From contig NZ_CP046276.1 in NCBI RefSeq assembly GCF_009730595.1, positions 620,001 to 684,000 on the forward strand: 64,000 bases of DNA. Reading direction: 5' to 3'. The notes beneath the pieces were generated by a model. It searched no databases and was not told the DNA's origin. It worked only from the letters and a program-made list of their open reading frames with translations. Each line of letters opens with the position of its first letter. Position 1 is the stretch's first letter. The DNA is from Spiroplasma tabanidicola. Its GTDB lineage: Bacteria; Bacillota_I; Bacilli_A; Mycoplasmatales; Mycoplasmataceae. Both the position numbers and the translations under genes were made by a program. Of this stretch, positions 33,919-45,572 are shown piece after piece.

Positions 33919-34605
33919 ATGGGTTTAAATGAACAAATTAATTTAAAAAATATAATATTTAGTCTTTATAAAAAAGATAGTGAAGATTTAATAAAGTCAA
34001 AAAAATTTGAATTATCTGAAATCATTAAAAATGAATTAATTACTTTAGCTATGACTAGTAATTTAAAGACTTTATTTGAAGGTTTAACAAATATATTTGA
34101 AAAAAACCTCGTTTCAAATAATTTTAATTTAAGTTTAATGTTAACTTTATTCTTGCAAAGATATAATTATTTTTATCATACAGAAATTGAATGAGAAAAA
34201 CATTGCAAAACTATTAATAAAGTAGTATTTAAAGACACAGGTTCTTTTTTTATAGACTATATTGCATTTTTTTTTGACAATCAAATAAATATATATAATG
34301 AAAATTATATTTCAATTTTATCATTTTATAAGGTACAAGAGTGAAATAATTCTTTCTATAAAAAACTTATATCTTTAACAAGTGATATAAAACATGCAAA
34401 TGATTTTCAAATAAAGTTAAGTGCAACAGAAAAATTGGTAAAGTTTTTACAAAATACAAAAAACATTTATTCTTCATTAGAAGGTGTTGGAGTGGAAAGC
34501 GAAAAAAAAGAATTTTTAGCTCACTCCAATGAAATAAAAATAGTTTATCAATCAATGAATAAATTAATAAATCAGATTTTAATAAAACTAATTAATAGAG
34601 GGTAA
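33919..34605 (+). CDS. Hypothetical protein at head of ABC operon
   Basis: A 228-residue soluble helical protein of unknown family. It has no signal peptide. The ATG follows AAGGAG. Two Trp are TGA. It is followed 12 nt later by a small membrane protein and then an ABC transporter pair, all in the same direction, so it probably belongs to that operon. A function cannot be assigned. Confidence 0.75.
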
Positions 34606-34617
34606 AAGGAAAAAAAC

Positions 34618-34905
34618 ATGTTTGAAAAATATAATGATATGCCAAAAAATGAATTAATATATGCAAAAGAAAAATTAAATGAAAAAATAAACTTATTAAA
34701 AACAGATGAAAAAAAGCTTGAAAAAAAATTAAAAAGAAATTTAGCTTGATGATTTTTATTTCCTATTTTTGGATTATTTATTTACAATTCTCTTTATGTA
34801 AAAAGAAGACAAAATAGTGAAACTGGAGAAGAACTTTTAAAAATTAAAACTGAAATGACAATGTTAGAACTTGAAGTTAGAATAATAGAAACAAAAATTA
34901 TCTAA
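34618..34905 (+). CDS. Small membrane protein with coiled-coil flanks
   Basis: A 95-residue protein: residues 12-42 form a charged helix, one membrane helix covers about 43-62, and the tail is another charged helix. Family not recognised. It lies 12 nt upstream of the ABC ATPase gene, with AGGAG before that gene. It could be an accessory subunit of the transporter. Confidence 0.7.
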
Positions 34906-34916
34906 TAGGAGATTTT

Positions 34917-35621
34917 ATGAGTTTGATAGAAGTAAAAGATATAACAAAAAAATATAAAGATAAAATTATATTTGAAAATATATCATTCTCTGTAAACGAA
35001 GGAGAATCTGTTGCTATACTTGGAAAAAATGGCGCTGGAAAAACAACGCTTGTTGAAATTATTGCTCAAATGGCAAAACCAAGTAAAGGAGAAGCTGTTA
35101 TAAATATAGATAACAATCTTAAACAAGAGATAGGAATACAATTTCAAGAAGGTAATTGACCTTCTGGTCTATGCGCGAAAGATATAATAGATTTTTATTT
35201 AACTGTATTTGATAATTTTAATAAAGAGAACTTTGAAAAGCTAAATCATACATTTGAGATTATGGAATTTTACAAAACTCCTTTGAGTAAACTTTCTGGT
35301 GGTCAAAAACAAAGATTTAATGCTTTATTATCTGTTATAAATGATCCTAAATTAATCATTTTAGACGAACTTACAACAGGTTTGGATATGGAATTGCAAT
35401 TTAAAATCTTAAGTTATTTTCAAGAGAAAATAAAAGATAAAAAAACATTAATAATAGTTTCTCATCATCCAGAAGAAGTAGAAAGATTATGTAATAGGAT
35501 AATTATTATTGATAATAAAAAAATTTTAATGGATAAAAAAATAGATCAAGTTACAAAAGAATTCAAAAGTGTAAGAAATTTAATGGAAAAATTTTATAAG
35601 GGTGATTTTGATGAAAAATAA
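34917..35621 (+). CDS. ABC transporter ATP-binding protein
   Basis: A 234-residue ABC ATPase. Walker A is GKNGAGKTT, the Q-loop lies in GIQFQEGN, the signature is LSGGQKQR, Walker B is LIILDELTTGLD, and the switch is SHHPEEVE. It is of the type that works with ABC-2 permeases (drug or polymer exporters). The permease gene follows with a start 11 nt before this gene ends, so they are coupled. Confidence 0.92.
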
Positions 35622-36489
35622 AACAGATAATCAAAAAAATTATAAAGTTATATTTAAGCATAAAAAAAAGCTTTTAGTATTTAAGCAATTATTCAAACTA
35701 ATTGCTAAAGCATTTTTTAAAAATGTAAGGGGTCCATTATTCTCTTATGTGATACCAATTTTTTTTACAACTATTTTTTATTTTTTATTTTCCGGACAAA
35801 TAACAACAAATAAAGGAAGTGCAATTCTCGGTTATATTGCATTACCTTGTTTAACAATATTAACTTCATTATCAGCTTCAATTGTGGAATGAAAAAACTC
35901 AGTTTTTCTAAAAAGAATTGATACAACTGGAATAAGTAAAAAGAATTTTATATTTTGTATATGATCATTTTATTTTTTAGTTAGTTGATCTGGTGTATTT
36001 CTAGAAATTTTAGCAGGACTAGCTATTGGAAGAAATGATGTTATCGAATTATACAAAAATTTAGATTGAGGATATTTTATCTTAGCGATTAGTTTGATAA
36101 CATTAATGGCTATTGGGATTGCAACTTTAATTGGGGGTAATTTGAGTGATGATGGGGCAAACCAAGGTATTTCTATGATTGTCTATTTCATAACCATTTT
36201 CTTTTCAGGAGTTATGTTAGATCCGAGATTATACGAAAGTGTAGGAAGCGCAAGATATTTCACTTATTTTATAGCTTTAAAATATCCAGTTGCAATCTTA
36301 TTATTTTCTCAATATAAAGATGGAAATTGAAATGATGCTGGATTTAATACTGGAAGGTGAAATCCCTTGGAAGATGCTAAATTTCATGATTTTACAAGTA
36401 CATGACAACCAGTTTTAGGTTCGTTATTAATAGTAATAGCATTATTTGTAATATCTGCATTAACATTTAAGTGAAATAAAAAAAGATAA
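35611..36489 (+). CDS. ABC-2 type transporter permease
   Basis: A 292-residue membrane protein with six hydrophobic segments, typical of ABC-2 export permeases: FSYVIPIFFTTIFYFLF near residue 48, a stretch ILGYIALPCLTILTSLSAS, and the end of the domain with FFSGVMLDPR. The ATG at 35611 is preferred; it follows AAGGGTGA, and an in-frame GTG 9 nt upstream lies in that site. The substrate is unknown. A palindrome (36489-36506) follows the stop. Confidence 0.88.
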
Positions 36490-36506
36490 TATGTTTTAAA
36501 ACATAT
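36489..36506. repeat. 18-bp perfect palindrome after the ABC operon
   Basis: ATATGTTTTAAAACATAT. No T run follows, so it may be a weak terminator or an operator for the next gene, whose -10 box is 30 nt downstream. Confidence 0.5.
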
Positions 36507-36513
36507 GTAAAAA

Positions 36514-36541
36514 ATTGAGTTAGATAAAAATATGCTATAAT
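36514..36541 (+). promoter_or_regulatory. Putative promoter (ATTGAG ... TATAAT)
   Basis: A -35-like ATTGAG and a consensus TATAAT at 36536-36541 are separated by 16 bp, 18 nt before the next ATG. Confidence 0.45.
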
Positions 36542-36558
36542 TTTCACAAGAGGGCTTT

Positions 36559-36900
36559 ATGTTAAATAAGAAAATATATAGTATAGATGAAAACTTAAAA
36601 CTAAACACTGATAAGATTTATTTTACTAAATCAATAAGAAGTTGCGCTCATGAATACATATCTATGGATATAAGAGATAATCATTATAAATGTACCAATG
36701 AGGGTTGTTGAATGAAATTTTGGATTAGAACTAAAATAGATTTTTATGTATTTCAACATCGCATAGTTAAAGACTTCGATTTTGATTTATCTGAAAAAAA
36801 TTATATAAAAAGACTTAAATTGGAAATTAAAAATGCTAAAAATGCTAAAAAATTAAAAGAAAAAGAGCTTAGAAATAAAACTTTAATTAAACTCTTATAA
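36559..36900 (+). CDS. Small protein with Cys/His cluster
   Basis: A 113-residue protein of unknown family. Residues 29-52 hold Cys-x-His and CTNEGC, spaced like a small zinc site; the C-terminal 40 residues are a Lys-rich helix. One Trp is TGA and one is TGG in adjacent positions. The ATG is preceded by AGAGGG. It is a single-gene unit; its stop codon overlaps the terminator. Confidence 0.7.
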
Positions 36901-36918
36901 AAGAGTTTTTTTTATATA
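36888..36918 (+). terminator. Intrinsic terminator
   Basis: A stem AAACTCTT / AAGAGTTT with loop ATAA is followed by T residues. Confidence 0.85.
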
Positions 36919-36954
36919 TTCATTAATACTAATTATAATATTTGAGGTGAGAAT

Positions 36955-37839
36955 ATGACAAAAGTATATTACTACAATAGTTTAAACAAAATTTTATTGA
37001 ATTTAGATGATTCTATTTGTTTATTTGCGAATTTTAATAATTGATATAACTATGAAAATTTGCAAATAGAGCAATTAAAAAAATATGCTAAATCTTATGG
37101 CTTAAAAACAACATTGTTATTACCTATAAATAGTGAATCTCAAAATAAAATTTGAAATAATAAAAATATTGTAAAATTAGCAAAAAACTTAAAAATAGAT
37201 CAACTTGTTTTTTATTATGTAAATTTTGTTGTTAATAGTTTTTCTGAAGATGACATACTTAATAATTTTAAAAATACTTTATCTATAAAAAAAATACTTA
37301 TAACTAGTGATTATCAAAACGCTTATTGAGAAATTTTAAATAGAAGATTTTTCGAAAAAAAGTGAGAAAAAAATTGTATTATATTTAAAAGTGAGCAATT
37401 TAAAGACGATTATAAAAGAATATATAAAAAATTAAAAGAAAGTGATTTTAATGGTTTTAAAAATTTAACTGGTTTTGATTATGAGATAAGTGGAATTATA
37501 TCCGAAGGAAAAAAAATAGGAAGAACAATAGGGTATCCAACAATAAACATCCTAATTGAAGATGATCTTCCTTTAACTTATGGGGTTTATGGGGTTGAAA
37601 CATATTTTGAACAATTAGATAAAACTTTTTTAGGTGCTGCTATGTATTGAAAAAACGATTTAAATCAAAAAGTTTTAGAAGTATATATACTTGATTTTGA
37701 TAAAGATGTATACGGATGATCGGTTGATATAAAATTATTAGAAAAAATAAGAAATCCAATAAAAATAACTTCATTAGAAGATTTAAAAAAAATAATTAAA
37801 AATGATGTAGATCAAATAAAAAAAATATGAAGAAGATAA
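36955..37839 (+). CDS. ribF: RibF-like protein: riboflavin kinase with degenerate FAD synthetase domain
   Basis: RibF normally makes FMN (C-terminal kinase) and FAD (N-terminal adenylyltransferase). The C-terminal kinase domain is clear: GKKIGRTIGYPTINI at about residue 186, then YGVYGVE and EVYILDFD. The N-terminal domain lacks the nucleotide-binding GxFDGxHxGH motif; the matching region reads LFANFNNWYNY. So only the kinase activity is supported. The length, 294 residues, is normal. It starts at ATG 36955 after TGAGGTGAG and lies 19 nt upstream of nfo. Confidence 0.85.
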
Positions 37840-37858
37840 TTATAGAAGAAGGTATATT

Positions 37859-38764
37859 ATGAATGATAAGTTTTATTTAGGTAGTCATGTGGGTATGAAT
37901 GCAAAAGGTAAGTATTTAATTGGTAGTGCACAAGAAGCTATAGATAATGGGGCAAATACATTAATGTTTTTTACAGGAGCACCACAAAATACAATTAGAA
38001 CAGAAACTAATAAATTAAATATCAAAGAATTCAAAGAATTATTAAAAAATAACAATATTGATATAACCAAAACACTTTGTCATGGCCCTTATACAATTAA
38101 TTTAGCAAATACAGTTAAAAAAGAAACATATGAATTAGGAGTTAGACTTTTAAAAGAAGAACTTTTAAGATTAGAAGCAATAGGAGTGCATCTTGTCGTA
38201 TTGCATCCAGGAGCAGCTGTTGGAGCAGAAAGAAAAGTAGCTTTAGATAGTGTTGCTAAAGGTTTAAATGAAGTTTATGATCAATTGCCAAACTGTCCTG
38301 TAAAAATTGCTTTAGAAACTATGAGCGGAAAAGGTACAGAAGTTTGTATTACATTTGAAGAAATAAAATATGTTTTAAATCAAGTTAAAAGAAAAGAAAT
38401 GGTAGGGGTTTGTTTTGATACTTGTCATATGCATGATGCTGGGTATGATATAAAGAATAATTTCGATAATGTAGTTGATGATTTTGATAAATTAATTGGA
38501 TTAGATAAATTATTAGCTATTCATTTAAATGATTCAAAAAATATAATTAATGGGCACAAGGATAGACATGAAAATATAGGTTATGGATATATTGGTTTTA
38601 AATCTTTATCTAATATAGTTCATAATCCTTTATTCAAAGAAATACCAATCATTTTAGAAACTCCTTGAATTAATGGAGTAACTAGTCCGTACAAAAAAGA
38701 AATAGAAATGTTAAAAGAAAATAAATTTGTTAATAACTTTGGCATGGATATAATTACAGATTAA
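37859..38764 (+). CDS. nfo: Endonuclease IV (AP endonuclease)
   Basis: Nfo cuts DNA at abasic sites in base excision repair. The product has 301 residues. All the zinc ligand regions are visible: HGPYTIN, LHPGA, ALETMSGKG, CFDTCHMHDAGYD, IHLNDSK, GHKDRHENIGYG and ILETPW. The ATG follows GAAGG. It is co-transcribed with ribF. Confidence 0.96.
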
Positions 38765-38796
38765 AAAAATGAACTTTATAAATAAGTTCTTTTTTC
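38765..38796 (+). terminator. Intrinsic terminator of ribF-nfo
   Basis: A stem GAACTT / AAGTTC, extended by A-T pairs, with a T run. Confidence 0.75.
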
Positions 38797-38812
38797 AATA
38801 TCATTGAGTTAT

Positions 38813-39199
38813 TTAATTTTTCAATATACTTCTTATTTTTTTGTTATAGTCTACCATTATTTTTTTAATTAATAGTTTTAATATTGAAAATAGGATTAAT
38901 GAAGAATCAACTCACAAAGCACATTTATCACTATGCTATTCCATCTCATTAATATCTATTTGATAATCTTTAAAAATAATATCTATAATAGCTTTGTAAT
39001 TTTCTAAACATATTTTTTCTAATGTCATAAATACATCATTATAACAAAATATTTTTTGAAATTTACTAATATTATAAAAAAGATTTCCTTTATTTTTCGA
39101 TCAAATAATTTTTCAAAATTTTAATTGTTTAATAAATGAAATAAACTCTTCAAGTCACTTAAATCTCTTATTTATAATAACTCGCAGGTTTTTATCATT
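38813..39199 (-). pseudogene. Decayed hypothetical gene
   Basis: On the minus strand one frame stays protein-like (NLRVIINKRFKWLEEFISF, then YQIDINEME, then CALWVDSSL) but has an in-frame TAG near 38940, an upstream TAA near 39200 and no start codon. TGA appears as Trp in it. No family is recognised. The rest of the gap to 39301 is A/T-rich spacer with no other feature seen. Confidence 0.4.
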
Positions 39200-39301
39200 T
39201 TATAAGTTTTATATTAATTTTTTTAAAAAAACATTTTTATAAAAATTAATATTTTTTTTTATTATAAGGTAAAATTACTATTAAGAATAGGTGAAAATTA
39301 A

Positions 39302-40444
39302 ATGAAAAAAATTTTAACTTTATTATCATCGTTAGGTTTGATATTAACTAGCGCTGCTCCAAGTATAATTTCTTGTAAAGCACTTCCTGTTAATAGAGAT
39401 TTTAAAGATGTCGCTTCAGTAGAAGCGTTATGAGATACAAAAATAGTAAAAACCATTTCATTAACCTCTGTAAGTGATGTTAGTGATAAAGGGGTCATTT
39501 TAAAATTAAATAAATTAGCTAAAAAAATAAAAGAACTTGTAGAATATCGTTTAAGTCCAGGAACGGTTGAAGATTTTAAAAGTAAAAAACCAAAATTTGA
39601 AATAAGATATTTGGATAATCAATTAGGGATTGGAGATCCTGAATTAGAAGATAATATTGAATCTTCAAAAAATATCACAACAATAGTTAATAATTTATAT
39701 GATAAATATGGCGAAAATGGCAATTTTGAATTAAAAATGAGTTTCATATTAATGATTGATAATGACGCAACAGGAAAAGAAACTGGCAAAGTCTCAAAAT
39801 ATAAAGGTTTAAAATTTTTTTTAACAAGCAAAGCATCATTTGAATATGATAGAGAAACAAAAAAATTTACATCAAATAGTAAGTATAAAAAGTATAAAAA
39901 TAGTCAAGAAGCAATAACAGAAAAATCTGATTTAAAAAAAATTAATAAATTAGAAGAAAATCAAATGGAACCAAACAAAACAGCTTTTACAGAGTTGACA
40001 GATGGTATTTTATATTTAGATGATGACCAATATTACAATGATAACGTTGATAATATTCAAAATAGTTTAATAAAAAATGAGAGTTATGTAACTGGTTGAA
40101 TATATAAAAGTTTACTTAGAAAAATTGATGAATCAAATTACAATAATTATATTTATCAATTTTACAGTCAAAAAGATATAAATGTTGTTAATGATGAGGA
40201 ATGAGAAAGTTATACAATTAAAAATATATTGAATTATGAATTAAATTATTGAAAAAAAACTAGTTCTGATTCATCGGATAAAAGTTTTGAATCAAGAGTT
40301 TTGGGAAAAAATCCTAAAGATCCAAGTTCTGATGAGGCAAATCAACTTAATAATTTAGCTTCAAAAGGCGAAGCTATGTTTGAAATATTAGACCAAAAAA
40401 TTAGAGTTAAAACAAGTGTTGTATGAGAAGAAAAAGCAACCTAA
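39302..40444 (+). CDS. Putative surface lipoprotein
   Basis: A 380-residue protein with a lipoprotein signal peptide and lipobox APSIISC, Cys at residue 25. The mature part is hydrophilic, rich in Lys, Asp, Asn and Ser, with no recognised domain. The spacing and composition match the two lipoproteins at 19.3-21.4 kb. It is preceded by AGGTG and followed by its own terminator. Confidence 0.85.
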
Positions 40445-40458
40445 TAAAAAATTCTTAG

Positions 40459-40485
40459 AACCTTAATTTATTAAGGTTTTTTTAT
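40459..40485 (+). terminator. Intrinsic terminator of the lipoprotein gene
   Basis: A perfect stem AACCTTAA / TTAAGGTT with loop TTTA is followed by T residues. Confidence 0.85.
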
Positions 40486-40498
40486 TTTATTACTATTT

Positions 40499-40526
40499 AA
40501 TTATCTTAAAGATAATTTGCTATAAT
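40499..40526 (+). promoter_or_regulatory. nusB promoter with a palindrome between -35 and -10
   Basis: TATAAT lies at 40521-40526. A perfect 9+1+9 palindrome (AATTATCTTAAAGATAATT) occupies 40499-40517, where a repressor would compete with RNA polymerase. A -35-like TTAATT overlaps its left arm. Confidence 0.45.
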
Positions 40527-40550
40527 TATAGATATAACAAAAAGGATAAA

Positions 40551-40952
40551 ATGGAAAAAAGCGTATCTTATTTAAAAAAACAAAGAAGAAATACAGTTCA
40601 AATTTTATACAAAGTTTCACTTTTAAATGAACAAATAGACAAAATAAAACAAGAACTATTAGATAATACTCAATTTGAAGAAATAAATGATGATTTATCT
40701 GCGTATATAACAAATGTTTTAAATCAGTTTGATGATTTAAAACAAGAACTAAAAAAATACATTCCAAGTAACTGATCGTGAGAGAGATTACCTAATATGA
40801 TTAAAGCGATTCTGATATCAAGTGCATTTGAAATTATAAATAATATAAATCCAAAAGGTATAGTTATAAATGAATCACTAGACATGGTCAGAGAGTTTTT
40901 ACCTAGCTGAGACACAAACTTCGTGAATGCTATTTTAGATAAATTAAATTAA
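40551..40952 (+). CDS. nusB: Transcription antitermination factor NusB
   Basis: NusB takes part in rRNA antitermination. The product has 133 residues. The N-terminal RRNTVQILYKVSL and the C-terminal WERLPNMIKAILISSAFEI, then INESLDMVREF and FVNAILDKL match the family. It is the first gene of a nusB-hypothetical-xseA-xseB-dxs run, with a likely promoter and palindrome upstream. Three TGA Trp codons are read. Confidence 0.92.
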
Positions 40953-40971
40953 CTAAAAAAGGAGTAAAGTT

Positions 40972-42417
40972 ATGAAAATAAATAAATTTGATGAACTAAA
41001 AGAAATCTTAAATACTTATAAAAATAACTTTACACAAAATTTTAAAAAGCAATTAGCAATTAAGTTTGAAGAAAACGTGGTGCCTAACAATATTTCAAAT
41101 TTAAAAATTGATTTTTTTAATTATTTAAGTTTCAATTTTGTAAATAGTTTTTTAAGTCAGTTTAACAAAGATAATTTTAGTTTGTTAGAAGAATATTTTA
41201 ATAGTTCACAAAAAAAATTAGAAAATAGATTAATAAAAAAAATAATTATTGTAACTGCTAAAAAAATAGAAAGAGATAATAAAATAATAATTGATTTTTC
41301 TAATGCTTTAATGAGATTTAATTTCAACTTGAAAATAAAAAATATCGATTGATATGGTGAAGAATTTTTTTATAAAGATATTTTAAAATATGAAAGTTTA
41401 AAAACAATACAACAAAAGTTTAAAACTAGTTTTTTCAAATTAGATTTTGAATCTCTAACTGATAAATTAGTTCAAAGTATTGATAAAGTTAAAGTTGAAG
41501 AGTTGTGAAAAGATTTTTTTATAAAAAAAATCATGAGTTCATTAGAGAAGTTTATGTTTATACCAATAAGTTTAGAAAATTCTCATGCATTTGAAATCGA
41601 AACAAAAGTTTTAAAAGATTTAGATCAAAGTACAATGATTATTTTTATAAATAATGTAGAATTTGATGATCTTTATAAAACAAGTTTTTTAAATAGTCAA
41701 AAGTTATTTGAAAATATAATTAGATTAGACGTTCCTGTATTTACTATTGGAACATATAAGGATTTAAATTTAATAAATATTGTAAGTAAAAAAAACTTTG
41801 ATAATGAGTATGTATTTTTATCAGATTTTAATAATATTTATGGAACAAAAGAAGAAAAAGTTTTTGAAGAAAAAGAAAATACAAATACATTAAATATGTA
41901 TTGAGATGATATTTTATCATCTAAGCAAGAAGATGAAGAAGATTTATTTTCAGAAGAAATAATAAATCAAAAAAATAATGAAGATTTATTGAAGACGGAA
42001 GCATTTGAAGAAACAAATAATTTAATAGAAGAAAAAGAAAAAAATAATACTTTAAAAAGTTTTTTTAGTCTTTTTTTTAACGATTATATTAGTGAGGGTG
42101 AAGAAATTATACTAGAAAATTTAGAAAAATATAAAAGTATGTTATTAAATTTTAATAATATGTTTATAGAATTTTGAAATAAAGTAGAAATTGAAATAGG
42201 TAATGTCGATGAAGAAGAAGTAATTTTTTTTAAAGAAAAAATTTATAAGAAAAACATTATGGATTTATATAATCACATAAGCGATAATTACTCTCAATAT
42301 AAAAAATATTTTGAAGCAAGTTCAATAAGTTTAGAAAAATTATGTAAACTTTATCACCTATATATAAAAGTTATAATAATATTAAATAATATTGATTTAG
42401 TTTATAAATTTAAATAG
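40972..42417 (+). CDS. Hypothetical protein between nusB and xseA
   Basis: A 481-residue soluble protein of unknown family. It is helical and rich in Lys, Glu, Asn and Phe, with an acidic stretch around residues 300-360. No membrane segment is seen. Four TGA Trp codons are read. It is 19 nt after nusB and 13 nt before xseA, so it is probably part of the operon. Confidence 0.8.
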
Positions 42418-42430
42418 AAAGAGTGTAGTA

Positions 42431-43705
42431 ATGAGCGAACAAATCATAAATGTTTCTGAATTTAATAAAAAAATAAAAATGTATTTAGAAAAACCAATAG
42501 ATTTTAAAAACATTTCAGTAAAAGGTGAAATTGCAAACTTAACTTATAATAAAGTTGGTCATATATATTTTTCCTTAAAAGATAGCACAGCTAGAATTGA
42601 ATGTGCTATATGAAAATTTAATGCGTATAAATTTAAAAATTTAAATCCAATTGAAGGAGATGAAATAATAGCTATTGGATCTATTTCGTATTATGAACCA
42701 ACAGGCAAAGTCACATTTACAGTAGTAGATATAAAAATTGATGGTATTGGTGAATTAGCAATTTTATACGAAAAAAGAAAAAGAGAATTAGAGCAATTGG
42801 GGTGATTTTCTAACGAAAATAAAAAAAATATTATCAAAAAACCTTTAAATATTGGAATAGTAACAGCAGCAACAGGAGCTGCTGTAAATGATTTAATAAC
42901 AACAATAAAAAGAAGATATCCAATTGTTAATATATATATATTTCCTGCGTTAGTTCAAGGTGAACAAGCTGCAGAAGATATTGCTAAAAAAATAAAATTA
43001 GCAAATAATTTTCATTTAAAATTAGATACATTAATAGTTGGTAGAGGTGGAGGAAGTTACGAGGATTTATGAAGTTTTAATGAAATGCCGGTACTTGAAG
43101 CTATACACAAATCAAACATTCCAATAATCTCTGCAGTTGGGCATGAACCAGATAATACAATATCTGATTTAGTAGCTGATGCAAGAGCATCTACACCTAC
43201 GGCAGCTGGAGAATTAGCAACACCAGATAAGAATAACTTAATTAAAATATTAGATTCTATACAAAAAGATTTTGGAAAAATTGTATTGAATAAATTAAAT
43301 TTATTAAAAAAAGAGATAAATTTAAGTGAAGTGTTAATTAAAAAAGATTTAAAAACAAAATTTGAAAATATAAAAATAGTGTTAATGCAAGAATCGAAAA
43401 AAATAAATACCACTATTATAAATAAATTATTTAATTTAAAAGATTATTTATTTAATTTAGAAAATAAAAATAAAAAAAGTTTATACGAAAAGTTCAAAGC
43501 ATTAAAAAATGATTTTGATTTTGAAGAGAAAAAAATTAATATTTTAAATCCAAAAAAACCATTAGAAAAAGGTTTTGTGATTTTAAAACAAAACAAAAAT
43601 ATAATTTACAGTGTCAATGATATAGACAAAAATAATAATGTTACTGCGATTTTAAAAAATGGAAATTTAGATTTAAAAATACTTAAAATAGATAAGGAGA
43701 AATAA
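42431..43705 (+). CDS. xseA: Exodeoxyribonuclease VII large subunit
   Basis: XseA with XseB degrades single-stranded DNA. The product has 424 residues: N-terminal OB-fold ([20 protein letters not shown]), catalytic domain with [29 protein letters not shown] and [27 protein letters not shown], then a long coiled coil. The ATG follows AAAGAG. xseB follows after 3 nt. Confidence 0.96.
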
Positions 43706-43708
43706 AAA

Positions 43709-43915
43709 ATGGAACAAAAAAATTTTATAGAAAATTTAGATAAAATAAAAGAAATTTCAAAAAAACTTGAAGATCCTAGTACTTCAATGGAAGAAGCTTT
43801 AGAACTTTATAAAATAGGTACTGAAAAAATTAAAAAAGCTAAAGAACAATTAGAAACAATTGAAGGAGAAGTAAAAAAAGTTTTAGATGATAATTCTTTA
43901 GAAGAATTTAAATAA
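43709..43915 (+). CDS. xseB: Exodeoxyribonuclease VII small subunit
   Basis: A 68-residue protein with the XseB pattern: NLDKIKEISKKLEDPSTSMEEALELYKIG. It is the regulatory small subunit bound to XseA. It starts 3 nt after xseA and ends 9 nt before the DXS-like gene. Confidence 0.95.
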   Translation: MEQKNFIENLDKIKEISKKLEDPSTSMEEALELYKIGTEKIKKAKEQLETIEGEVKKVLDDNSLEEFK

Positions 43916-43924
43916 GAGGACAAA

Positions 43925-45571
43925 ATGAAATTAAAAGATGTAAAATGTTTTAAAGATATTTATAAAATCTTTGATAAAAAAGAACTTGAAGAGTTAAGTG
44001 CTGATGTTAGAAAAACTTTAAATAGCATAGCTAATAGTCAAGGAGGGCATATAGGTAGTAGTTTGGGAGTTGTCGAACTAACTATTGCATTGATATGTTT
44101 TTTTAATGTTGAAGATTCTATTTTTTTATTTGATACAGGACACCAGTCACATGTTTACAAACTTTTTACAAATAGAAAAGATACTTTTAATACTTTACTA
44201 AAATTTAATGGTTTATCTAATTTTCAAGAAATGAAAGAAAGCGAGTATGATTGAATATCGAATGGTCATAGTGGAACTTCTTTAGGATATGCTTATGCTT
44301 ATTCGCTATCTAATAGCAAAAAAAATATTATCTCAATAATTGGAGATGCTTCATTTTACGGCTCTTATACCAACCAGGGATTAATAAATTTAATAAACTC
44401 TCCGCATAAAACGATAACTATTATTAATGATAATGATCAATCAATCGGCAATAACTATATTTCAATAAAAAATATGAAGCAATATTGTAACTCTTTAGGT
44501 TTTGATTATATAGAATGTTCTGATGGACATGATTTTACAAAACTATTTGCTTCAATAAAAAATGCTAATGATTCTGAAAAACATGTTATTTTACATATAA
44601 AAACTGCAAAAGCAAAAGGATACGATGGTGTAAAATTATTAGATTGAAATCATACGATAAAAGAAAATACTGATTTTTCATATCAAAAGGAAATAGCGAA
44701 TTTAATAGAAGAAATTTTTGATAATAACTCAGTTTTACTTTGTCCTGCGATGCTAAACACAAGTATGTTTGATAATTTGAAAAAAAAATGACCCGATAAT
44801 GTAATTGATTGTGGAATAAATGAAGAATTGTGCGCGTTGATAGCAAGCGGTTTTGCTAAAACTGGCAAAAAAGTATATATTTCTATTTATTCAACTTTTT
44901 TTCAAAGAATATTTGATCAATTAGTACATGATATTGTTAGAAATAATCTATCAATAGTATTTCTAATTGATAGGGCAGGTTTAAGTTACAGCGGGGGAGT
45001 GAGTCACCATGGAATCTATGATGTGGGTTTAGCTAAATTTTTTAATAATAATATTATTTTTCATCCATTCACAAAAAAAGATATAGAAGATATAAAATTT
45101 ATTATAAAAAATAATGAAAATACAAAAAAACAAATATTTATAAGATATGATAAAGCAAAACTTACAAATATAAACAGTAAATTAACAAATTATGATTATA
45201 TTTGAGAAGAGTTAATTTTTGCTAGTAAAAATAATAAAACTTTAATAACATATGGAACTAATTTACAAGATTTTTATAAACTTGTAAATGAAAAAAACTT
45301 AAATATAAACTTAATTAATGCAAGATTTATAAATCCTATAGATAAAGAAATGCTAGAAAAACATAAGAATAATAAATTATACGTATACGAACACATAATA
45401 GGAAATAATAACTTATATTTAGATGTGTATAAATATTATAAAAATGAAAAAAAAGATATTGTAAGTTTTAATATAAAAGATCCATTAATAGGTCACGGCA
45501 GTAAAAATGATGTTTTAAAAGAACAAAATTTAAATTTTGAACAGATTTTAAAAATAATTAATGATGATTAA
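43925..45571 (+). CDS. dxs: 1-deoxy-D-xylulose-5-phosphate synthase-like protein
   Basis: DXS makes the first intermediate of the MEP isoprenoid pathway from pyruvate and glyceraldehyde-3-phosphate. The product has 548 residues, shorter than the usual ~620. Family regions: GGHIGSSLGVVELTIAL, the diphosphate motif GDASFYG...NDND, GINEELCA with the catalytic Glu, IYSTFFQRIFDQL, DRAGLSYSGG and SHHG. It is well diverged (for example GDA for GDG). The xseA-xseB-dxs order is conserved in bacteria, which supports the call. No other MEP gene is in the window. Confidence 0.85.
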
Positions 45572-45572
45572 A

